Assembly: GCA_034766995.1 (NCBI GenBank)
Contig: CM068325.1
Coordinates: 9,226,768 to 9,290,767 of the forward strand
DNA from: Acanthacorydalis orientalis
Taxonomy: Eukaryota; Arthropoda; Insecta; Megaloptera; Corydalidae
Direction of reading: 5' to 3'
DNA length: 64,000 nt
Part shown: one piece after another, positions 42,709 to 51,986 of the stretch
Layout: each line of letters opens with the position of its first letter
Position numbering within the stretch: the stretch's first letter is position 1
The notes under the pieces: model-generated
Database searches by the model: none
Told to the model about the DNA's origin: nothing
The model's input: only the letters and a program-made list of their open reading frames with translations
Translations under genes and position numbers: made by a program

Positions 42709-43645
42709 GGAGGTCAGACAATTAAGTAATGCGACCGATTTTTTTTCTCGGCCTGTGGTAACACTGCGAACCTGTAACTCCGCCACCGTAATAGCAGATC
42801 CCTACTCTCTCGATTGAGACCTTGACCACCCTCGTACGATCATTTCTTCGCCAGCAGTTGAGTGTTTTGTAACAACGCGCGAGTAGTGCATGTCACGAAA
42901 ATGGAACAGAGAAATTTAGAGCAACGGTGCGCGATAAAATTTTGTGTAAAACTCGGCGAAACCGCGACAGAAACTTATGAAAAAGTGCTTAAAATGTATG
43001 GTAGTGATGCCCTGAGTCGTAGTCAGGTGCTTCGGTGGCATGCCGATTTTAAAAAAGGCCATGAGAGCGTCAAAGACGAGGTGCGGAGCGGAAGGCCAAT
43101 TCAAGTGCGAACCGACGCGAATGCGCAGCGCGTGCGCGCCCTTGTTCGTCAAGACCGGCGACTAACCATTCGAATGTTGGCTGACGAGTATTCCACCGCA
43201 ATGTGCTCGAAAAATTACGAAAATAGGTGCTCAGAGTGCGTCCAGAGATCGCGAAGACTTGGGTTCTGCATCACGACAATGCTCCCTGTCACAGTGCGTT
43301 CAGTGTCTCTCAGTTTTTGGCGTCTAAAGGCATCGCAACGTTACCACAACCGCCCTATTCACCGGACATGTCACCCTGCGACTTTTTCCTATTCCCCCAT
43401 ATGAAAAAATTCGTCAAAGGTCGACATTTTGACTCCGTTGAAGATATCCAAGAATCTGTGACGAGGGTACTCGGAGAGGTCCCACAAGAAGTGTTCCAGA
43501 ATTGTTACGAAAACTGGAAAACTCGCTGGAATAAGTGTATAGATGCGGGAGGGGACTACTTTGAAGGGGATCGCAGCGATGTACCTTAATTTTTAAATAT
43601 ACTCGATTTTTGAATTTTTTCGCATTACTTAATTGTCTGACCTCG
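42709..43645 (+). mobile_element. mariner element, internally deleted, in satellite B
   Basis: Terminal repeats containing GAGGTCAGACAATTAAGTAATGCG are flanked by TA (42707-42708 and 43646-43647). The satellite word TATATAGAACTAAC is restored when the element is removed. At 937 bp it is about 350 bp short of a complete mariner. Same family as the fragment at 1-168. Confidence 0.92.
42901..43589 (+). pseudogene. mariner transposase with central deletion
   Basis: The N-terminal part (EQRNLEQRCAIKFCVKLGE, LSRSQVLRWHADFKKGHE, RSGRPIQVRTD, helix-turn-helix region) runs to about 43190. After a gap, the frame starting at 43227 reads HHDNAPCHSAF, YSPDMSPCDFFLF and the C-terminus EVFQNCYENWKTRWNKC...SDVP. 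The part with the first catalytic aspartate (the xMDETW-type motif) is deleted and the two parts are in different frames. It cannot be active but could be moved by a complete copy. Confidence 0.9.
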
Positions 43646-44541
43646 TAGAACTAACATACTTTTACTGAAATAACACGAAATATGTATACATTATCGGTAA
43701 ATTTTTTGAAATTATCACTAAAATCGTGTTTTTTTCGCTTCAAATAGCGATATTTTTAATAATAACGTGATTTTCAACTACCAGACTCGAGATTTGCCGA
43801 TAAATTTTGCTACTATTGTATAGAACTAACTTACTTTTATCGAAATAACACGAAACATGTATACATTATCAGTAAATTTTGTAAAATTATCACTAAAATC
43901 ATGTTTTTTTCGCTTAATATTGCGATATTTTTCATATAAACGTGATTTTCAACTACCAGACTCATGATTTGCCGATAAATTTTGCTACTATTGTATTGAA
44001 CTAACATACTTTTATCGAAGTAACACGAAACATGTATACATTTTTGGGATATTTTGTGAAATTATCACCAAAAACACGTTTTTTTCGCTTCAAATAGCGA
44101 TATTTTTCATAATAACGTGATTTTCAACTACCAGACTCGAGATTTGCCGATAAATTTTGCTACTATTGTATAGAACTAACTTACTTTTATCGAAATAACA
44201 CGAAACATGTATACATTATCAGTAAATTTTGTAAAATTATCACTAAAATCATGTTTTTTTCGCTTAATATTGCGATATTTTTCATATAAACGTGATTTTC
44301 AACTACCATACTCGAGATTTGCCGATAAATTTTGCTACTATTGTATAGATCTAACTTACTTTTATCGAAATAACAGGTATGATGTATACATTATCGGTAA
44401 ATTTTGTGAAATTATCACTAAAATCGTGTTTTTTTCGCTTCAAATAGCGATATTTTTCATATAAAAGTGATTTTCAACTACCAGACTCGAGATTTGCGGT
44501 AAAATTTTGTTCCTATTATATAGAACTAACATACGCTGCAG

Positions 44542-47500
44542 AACCTGCTGAGGCTGCGCAAGGAGGTGCTCGGGCGGCGTCGCAAGCTCGAAAACGCGAT
44601 GCGCGGCGACGCACAGACGCTGAGGAACACGCTCGTCACGCATCCGGACGTGAAGCACGCGTTCCAGGAGCACCCGCCGACGGTCAGTCATTATCGCCGC
44701 CGGACCGACGGATCTGACCGCTAACGTTCGCGTCCGCAGAGGGTCGTCGTGCACATGAAGCAGATGAACCACGTGAAGAGACGCGAGATGGACCTGCTGA
44801 GCTACAGGATGAAGCAGCGGACCGACGAGCTGATTAGGTGGAAGGTGCGCGCCGCGACCGACTGCCGGACGGGCGGAGACGACGGCGACGATGCTTTGAC
44901 CTGACCGCTCGTTGCAGCTCGAGCTCGCCGAACTCGAGGATCGGCTGAAGTACGACACGCTCGGCGACCTGCCGGACGAGGTGCGCGCGCGGATCATCCT
45001 CGGCGATCTGCAGGACACGCTGCTGAAGAAGGAGGTCGCCGGCTCGGTGCGCGTCAACTTCATAAAGGTGCTCGAGATCATGAAGATGGACGCGCTGTAC
45101 TTCGACGCGGTGCTCGACGCGCTGCGGTGCGACGGCGAGAGACAGGGCGGGTGTATACTGCGCGCGGCGCAGCTCGAACAGCTCGCCGTCGAGTACGTCG
45201 ACGACAGGAGGCGCGAGTACGCGGCGCTCGAGAAGAACGTGATGGGGAGCATGAAGGAGCGACAGCGGTCGCTGAACCGGGTGCAGGCGAGGACGAGGAT
45301 GCTCGCGCAGGACATGAGGACGCTCGTGCGGAAGGACGTGAGTGCTCGGCTCGATCCACACACACGCACACTCTCTCTCTCTGTCTCTCTCATTTTCATT
45401 TCGTCGTAGAGCGACATCAACGTCAGGAAGAAGCTGGCGAGCACGAGGAGCGAGATCGCGCTCCAGGACGACCTGTTCGAGTTCGACACGGTCCTGAAGT
45501 ACATCAGCAATGTCTGTCTGGTTTCCGTCTACGTCGACATCATACCGCGGATGCAGGATCAGAACCAGCAGACGGAGAAGTGAGTGGCACGGTCGGCCAC
45601 GGGAATCGCGCCTCGGTGTCTTGCACGGATTCGGCCTGCGCGCGCGTCGTCGGCGCCCGGAGACGTCGTCCCGATGTCCCGTCGACCTGGAACCGGGTCT
45701 CGGAGACGCGGACGTCCTCCGCGAGTCGTTCACGGACGCCGAGTGTTACTTCCCCGCAGGCTCGTCGAGCTGGCGAACAGGAGCCGCGAGCGCGTCACCG
45801 ATCTGCTGCGCAAGAAGGAGCACGCCGAGGTCACGTGCCGTCAGCTCCGGTACGACGCGGAGCCGGACTCGAAGGCCGTGTTCGAGTACAAGAAGCAGAA
45901 GAAGAAGCTGCTCGAGTCGATCGGCGTGCAGGAAGAGCGCGCGCGCGCGAAGAAGCGGCTCGAGGACGTGTGCGGCGCGCGGATCGTCGCGCTGAGGTCC
46001 GCGCTGCAGCAGCTGCTCGACGCGCTCGAGTGCATCGTCGTCGAGAAGGACGAGACGGCGCTCGAGACGGTGCCCGAAGCGGACGAGGGCGAGGACGAGG
46101 AGACGCCGGTCGTCGAGCAGGCGGTCGCGACGGCGCGCGCGACGAGGCCAAAGCCGTGGATGAGGACGGGGCCGCTGCCGGAGCCGCTCGAGCTCGACGG
46201 TAAGGCGGAACGGGAGACGGCGCGCGCGGCTCCCGATCGACGGTCCGGTCATGCTTGCAGCGAAGCGCGTGTTCGAGCTGATCGCCGAGCGGCTGCTCGA
46301 GCTGGTGCGCGTCGCGACGCTCAAGATGGACGCGAAGAAGAGACAGGAGGCCGAGGAGATCTACACGAAGCTCGTCATCGACCTGACGCGGCGCCAGTAC
46401 GCCGCCGACTTCAACGAAGCGCAGGACGTCTGTACGCATTCTGATCGGGGAGGCGGGGCCGAGTGGCGGGGACTGTCATCCTCTCTGTAGATGGGAAGCC
46501 GGCCGACGCTTCCCGGTTCTCGTTTCGAAATTGAGAAAGTAGCCGTGCGTCGCTCGTCCCCCGATCTTCCCGGTTTCTCTCTCATACAAATAACTTAGAT
46601 ACGTTCCCACTGGAATGTGAGAACGTGTGTATCGGAAAGAGGGTTAAATTATGTCTCTGACTTATAAGTTTCAAAAGATTTGAAAGAGTTAAGCAGGCCC
46701 GTAGCGAAAACTTATAAGGCCCGCTGTCGAACGCGCATCAGGATTGAAGTTATGGTCGTTCTTCCTGTAAATAACTCCTTGATTTCGAACGCAGCTACTT
46801 CAAGTTATATATTATATATCGTTGAAAAGAGGGTTAAATTCTGTATATATCTTGTAAAGTTCAACTCCTCCAAATGGCAGACAGGCCCGTAGTAATTTTT
46901 TTAAAATGTCCGCCGTCGAACACTTTCTGTTCCTCTTTCTGTCTGTAAATATCTCCATGTTTTTGGACTCAATTACTTTCAATTAGATATCGTTGAAAAG
47001 AGAATTAAACTCTGTATAAACTGTGTAAATTTCAACGTTCCAAAATGATAGACAGGCCCGTGGCGATTTTTTAAAATGTCTGCCGTTAAACAATTAAGTT
47101 CGCACTTGCAGATCGACAATCCCTGTTCCTTCTTATAAATTCCTTCTTGTTTTTCATCTCAGCTATGTCAAGCTATATATCGTTGGATAGAGGGGGAAAA
47201 TTATGTATCAATCTGATAAATTTCAACTTTTCAAATTGAAAGACAGGCTCGTAGTAATTTTTTAAAATGTCCACTGTTAAACACTCGCCAAGATCACGCA
47301 CACACAAATCATCTGTCCCTGTTTCTTCGTGTAAATAAGTCATTTTTTGAACTCAGATATGTTAAGTTATATATCGTTGGAAAGAACATTAAATTCTGTA
47401 TCACTTTTATAAATTTCATTTTTTCAAAATGATAGACAGGCCCGTAGTAATTTTTTAAAATGTCCACTGTAAAACGCTCACCAAGATCACACACACAAAT

Positions 47501-48071
47501 CATATGTCTTTGTTTCTTTCTGTAAATAAGTCATTTTTTGAACTCAGCTATGTTAAGTTATATATCGTTGGATAGAGGGTTAAATTGTGTATAAATTATA
47601 TAAATTTCAACTATCCAAAATGATAGACAGGCCCGTAACGATTTTTTAAAATGCCTGTCGTTAAACACTCATTAAGATGGACTGTCCCTGTTTCTTCTTA
47701 CAAATAACTCCCTGTTTTCGATCTCAGCTATCTCAAATTGTATTTCGTTGTAAGGAGGATTAAATCCCGAGAATTCGACTGGTTTTCTTTTTAGAGAGAG
47801 ACACATTTGTAGCCGTGTAACACTTTAAACTGACGTGCGTCGAACGATCCCTCACATATCCTCCTCGCACACTGACCGACCGCTCTCCCTTTCGAATTTC
47901 GCAGCCTTGCTCGAAGGAATGGAGATCGAGGATCCGTCCGTGCCGTCGAGGAACGAGATCAAGGAGCGGAGTCGCTTGCTCGTCGAGGAGAACACGCCTG
48001 TCGACGAGATCGCGTTGCTGGAGGCGAAGGAGGCGAAAGAGGCGAAGATGAAGAAGAAGAAAAAGAAATAA
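44542..48071 (+). CDS. ODAD3: outer dynein arm docking complex subunit 3 (CCDC151), last seven exons
   Basis: Exons: 44542-44682, 44740-44844, 44918-45337, 45410-45579, 45760-46199, 46261-46431, 47905-48071. They join in phase to 537 codons and TAA at 48069. All introns are GT-AG; five are 57-180 bp and the last is 1.47 kb. The product is nearly all charged coiled coil. It matches ODAD3 along its length: LRKE then KLENAMRGD near the start, a basic KRREMDLLSYRMKQRTDEL block, a long middle coil, an acidic stretch (EADEGEDEE), ELIAERLLELVR, and a SLLEGMEIEDPSVPSRNEI block before a lysine-rich end. Vertebrate ODAD3 has about 595 residues, so one or more 5' exons (roughly 60-90 codons) are missing. 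Known role: attaches outer dynein arms to ciliary doublets; in insects relevant to sperm and chordotonal neurons. Codons are GC-rich, unlike the surrounding satellites. Confidence 0.8.
46580..47760. repeat. satellite C array (about 190 bp) in the last ODAD3 intron
   Basis: The words ATATATCGTTGGAAAGAGGGTTAAATT, AGACAGGCCCGTAGTAATTTTT and TTCTTCCTGTAAATAACTC (each quoted in part) recur at about 46641, 46831, 47001, 47192, 47387, 47577 and 47757. The array fills most of the intron between 46431 and 47905. Confidence 0.9.
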
Positions 48072-48409
48072 CGAACGCGGACCCTCATCGACACTATCAT
48101 TGTTTTTTTTCTGCGATGGAAAAGAGACGAACGGAGGCGCCGATTCCGTCGGACACATTTCTCTGTTTACACTAGATTTCTGTTAAATTTTGTTTTTTAT
48201 TTCTTTTATATAAAAAAAAATAACAGCACGAGATCTATCGAGTCTAGTGTGCGCTGGAATTGTTTACTGTGTGGGTGTGAGGGAGAGAGGGAGAGACGAA
48301 CGGTTTCTTTACAGGGAATGCTTGAGGATGCTTGGAGGAGGACTCAAGTCTTCCAGTCGCTTGGAAATCCAGGACGAAACTTTGCCTCCCTCGTCGTCCC
48401 ATCTACCTG
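48072..48409. other. 3' untranslated region and downstream of ODAD3
   Basis: Follows the ODAD3 stop. No consensus AATAAA was identified in the first 350 bases, though an A-rich stretch occurs near 48212-48225. No gene. Confidence 0.5.
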
Positions 48410-49450
48410 GCTGTTCTCATACAAATAGCTCGATACGTTTCCACTGGAATATGAAAATTTGCGTATCGCTGGAAAGAGGGTTAAATTATTGTCTCTGACT
48501 TGTAATCTCCAAGATTTAGAAAGGTAAACGGGCCCGTGGGGACAATTTAAAAGGCCCGCCGTCGAACGCACGCCAGTATTGAACGTTCCGGTCGTTCTTC
48601 CTGTAAATAAATCCCCGTTCTCGAACTCAACTATATAAGACTACATATCGTTGGTAAGTGGGTCGAATTCTATGTAAATTATATAAATTTCAGTTTTTCA
48701 AAATGACAGGCCCGTAATATTTTTTTAAAAAATCTACTTCGTTAAATGCTCGTTAAGATTAGACATAGATCGGATGTCGCTGTCTCTTCCTGTAAATTAC
48801 TCTTTGTTTTTCAGCACATCTACTTTAAATTATATATCGTTAGAAAGAGGGTTAAATTCTGTGTAGATTCTATGAATTTTAATTTTTCAAAATCACAGAC
48901 AGGACCGTAGTGATTTTTTAAATTGTCTGCCATTAAACACTCATCAAGATCACACGAACAGATTGTTAGTCCTGTTTCTTCCTGTAAATAACTCTTTGTT
49001 TTTCAGCACAACTATTTTAAATTATATATCGTTCGAAAGAGGGTTACATTCTGTATAGATCCTGTAAATTTGAACGTTTCGAAATTGCAGACAGGCCCGT
49101 AGTGATTTTTTAAATTGTCTGCCAATAAACACTCAATAAGTTTACACGAACATATAGTCAATCCTGTCTCTCCCTGCAAATAACTCTTTGGTTTTCAGCA
49201 CAGCTATTTTAAATTATATATCTTTAGAAGGAGGGTTAAATTGTGTATAGATTTTATAAATTTCAACGTTTCAAAGTGGGAGACAGGCCCGTAGGATTTT
49301 TTTAAAATGTCTGCCATTAATTAATCATTAAGATCACACGAACAGATTGCCTGTCCCTGTCTCTTCCTGTAAATAAATCAACTTATCTATTTTGAATTGT
49401 GTCGTTAGAGAGAGGATTAAATTCTGTATAGATCCTATACATAATATAAA
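48410..49450. repeat. satellite C array downstream of ODAD3
   Basis: The same unit as 46580-47760. The first unit (48410-48600) closely matches the first unit of the intronic array (46545-46750), with CTCATACAAATA, TTCCACTGGAAT and GGCCCGC.GTCGAACGC in both. Either one array was split or the array and its left edge were duplicated around the last exon. Confidence 0.88.
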
Positions 49451-49857
49451 TGTAAATAAATTTATAAAATTTCTGATTTTTCAAAATGTCTTCATGAACT
49501 ATCAGTATGTAGTTATCATTTCAGCTGTGCAGGTCTTACAGATTCATGGATTGTTGATATTTTTGGATCAAAAAAAGGTGTATATATATATATATATATT
49601 TGTATGTGAGACAGTGGATGCATAAATAAAATAAGTAAAAAAATAAATGCGTTTTTCAATTGCTCCTAATTGTTATATTTGTACAAATAAACTGATATTC
49701 ATTTAATACAGAACATCATTTCCTTTACGTTGTATACACATTCCAGCCAAGCCAATGGATATTTATGGACTTGCCAGTAACCGTTCCACAATTTCAGCAG
49801 GATTTATCGTTTTTTTTTTCGATTAGATCCATAATAGTTGATTACATAAATAGTTAA
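49451..49857. other. AT-rich spacer
   Basis: A (TA)n tract at 49580-49599 lies inside an otherwise unremarkable stretch; no gene seen. Confidence 0.5.
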
Positions 49858-50195
49858 ATACTCTATCGTAGGTCAGAGGCTCACATCTCATCACAGGGAC
49901 GTCTGTTTAGATTCGGGAATTTTTACAGTAAAGTTCGAGCACTCTATCGTAGGTCAGAGGTTCACATCTCGACCCAGGAACGTCAGTTTAGATTCCGGAA
50001 TTTTTACAACAAAGTCCGAGCACTCCATCGTAGGTCAGAGGTTCACATCTCGACACAGGAACGTCAGTTTAGATTCGGGAATTTTTACAGTAAAGTCCGA
50101 GCACTCTATCGTAGGTCAGAGGTTCACATCCGACACAGGAACGTCTGTTTAGATTCAGGAATTTTTACAGTAAAGTCCGCGTACTCTATCGTTGG

Positions 50196-50197
<2 letters not shown>
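49858..50197. repeat. 81-bp tandem repeat, about four copies
   Basis: CTCTATCGTAGGTCAGAGG starts at 49861, 49942, 50023 (one change), 50104 and, truncated, 50184: steps of 81, 81, 81 and 80 bp. The fifth copy breaks off at GGTCATA, where a TA microsatellite takes over. Confidence 0.95.
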
Positions 50198-50255
<58 letters not shown>

Positions 50256-50260
50256 CCGTC
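50194..50260. repeat. (TA)n microsatellite inside a GGTCAT/ATGACC palindrome
   Basis: 56 bp of pure TA dinucleotides are bounded by GGTCATA on the left and TATGACCG on the right, so the whole block can fold into one hairpin. Confidence 0.9.
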
Positions 50261-50516
50261 TTCCGAAAGACGCTGTGACGTAACTCGGCCGATCTCGGTT
50301 ACTCGACCGATTGACGTTCAAATATTTCAAGTCGCCATTGTTGTTAGCGCGCGCGGTCGCACCGCGTCATCCTCCTGCAAAATTTGTGTTTTCGCGTGGA
50401 AAATCTCATCACCGCGGGTGCAAACTGTGTGTAGAAGACGCACGGACGTGCGAATATTCGACACGCATGGAGAACGGACGCCGCGTCGTATCGTCTTCGA
50501 AGTGTTCCGCGTTTAA

Positions 50517-51818
50517 CCCTTATGTTAGTAACCAACTCTACCGACGTCTTTTAGCAACCGGGTACCCGGGTACCCACAGACCTGAGTATTAAAAATTTTG
50601 TTTATTTTATTAAAAAAATGTTTTTCTAAACATTTTTTTCTTGAAATATTAATAATTAGTGATAATTTAAAGAAAAAAAATAATAATAACAATATAGAAT
50701 TGTGAATGACATGGTTATTTCTTCATGACAAGGTTATTTCTTCTTTTTCTATCGCGCACTAGAGTCGAGTATTTTTTAATACGTATTAGATTTTTGGTGG
50801 GATCAGACGTGTTTTATTTATGGTGTTCTCTTCACAGTGAAAAATAAAGCTATGGAACAACTATCGAGAGCTGACTATGCTAGGTAAATAAACTTTACAT
50901 ATATTTAACATTTGTAAATGTTTTAATTACAATTTTGTGTAATAAAATTATTAACCACTTATATGATATAATAATTAATTTATTAGGTTAAGTGCAACCG
51001 AAAGAAATGAATATTTGAGAAAACTACTTGGAGAAAATGACAGTGATTCGAGCGGGTTTTCTGACAGTGATGACAAAGACTGGATTCCAGCAAATATAGC
51101 TAGACGTCAAATTTTAAATCAAGAAGATAATTCAGAGCATGATGAACCAGAAGATTCTGAAAATACAGGAGAAATTGCTGAAGGAAATTTAGCAGTAGAA
51201 GAAGAGGTTGAGGATAGCGAGAGTGAGGAAGACGACAATGAAGTAGAAACTGCTGAGCCTGAAGGTAGTAAAATATTTGTTCTTAACAATGATTGAAATA
51301 ATAATTTTTGTTCTTAAATAATTAATTTATGTTGTTATTATTATTTTAGGACGAGCTCAAGAATCATCTGGGAGTTTTATTGCGAAGAATAAAACAGTGT
51401 GGAGCAAAACTCCACTAACTCAGCATCAGACCGCAGCTCATAATGTTGTACGTCAGCGAAGACTCAGTTAATCTTGTACAATGTGTTCAATGTCATTAAT
51501 TATAAAAAAAGTGTAATATTTCTTTATTTTTTTAATAAAATTTAGTTGCATGCATTTATAAAAATTATCTTCAATTTATTTCCTATGCTTTCCACTGTGG
51601 GTACCCGGGTACCCTGTTGCTAGGGACGATGGCTGAAGTTTAAGCTTATTTTAAAAAAAAAGTAAAAAATAAATAAATTAAATGCACTCACAACTAACTT
51701 TATTTTAAGTTAAAAAACGACGATTTGAGAGCTTAAAATGAAATATTGAATTTTCTTTAAGCTATTCATACAAATACACTGCGGTGGGTACCCGGGTACC
51801 CGGTTACTAACATAAGGG
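50517..51818 (+). mobile_element. piggyBac-family transposon, internally deleted (second copy)
   Basis: TTAA at 50513-50516 and 51819-51822 flanks inverted ends CCCTTATGTTAGTAACC. Subterminal GGGTACCCGGGTACCC repeats lie near 50561, 51599 and 51787. The interior keeps the 5' part of the transposase gene and the last few codons plus 3' end of the same family as 1600-3091, with the middle removed at about 51470. Confidence 0.92.
50852..51474 (+). pseudogene. piggyBac transposase, N-terminal part with two introns
   Basis: ATG at 50852 starts MEQLSRADYAR, joins across an intron (50884-50986) to LSATERNEYLRKLL, and continues through an acidic, serine-rich region (ENDSDSSGFSDSDDKDW, EEEVEDSESEEDDNEVE), as at the start of piggyBac transposases. 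A second intron (51266-51350) leads to GRAQESSGSFIAKNKTVW and TPLTQHQTAAHNVV. The frame stops at 51470, where deletion has fused it out of frame to the last codons of the gene (the NLVQCVQCH end). All catalytic residues are gone. Confidence 0.8.
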
Positions 51819-51822
51819 TTAA

Positions 51823-51947
51823 ATCCGTGGTGACGCGTCGGTACCGACGCGTGCGTTTGTGTTACTCCAGTGCATGTGAGTACTTGCGTGCGGTTTTGAA
51901 TTGTTGTCGAATGTGTTTTCAGTGCAGACACACGCACGCAAGCAAAA

Positions 51948-51986
<39 letters not shown>

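Larger units (their letters stand above)
41912..44533. repeat. satellite B array (about 176-bp unit)
   Basis: GATTTTCAACTACCAGACTCGAG, AACTAACTTACTTTTA and ACACGAAA..TGTATACATTATC recur about every 175-177 bp (42127, 42302, 42479 and on). Units share CTTAAAATAGCGATATTTT and ATTTTCAAC with the inverted satellite A, so the two are related. The array is interrupted by the mariner at 42709-43645 and ends sharply at about 44533, 8 bases before an ODAD3 exon. Confidence 0.9.

Noticed and set aside
44440..46444. Long frames on both strands (up to 358 codons) around ODAD3 exons
   Set aside because: GC-rich composition removes stops. Only the spliced plus-strand reading gives ODAD3 motifs and matching intron phases.
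50311..50592. 93-codon frame starting before the second piggyBac copy
   Set aside because: Its C-terminal third is read through the transposon end (the TTATGTTAGTAAC and GGGTACCC text), so it is not a conserved protein.
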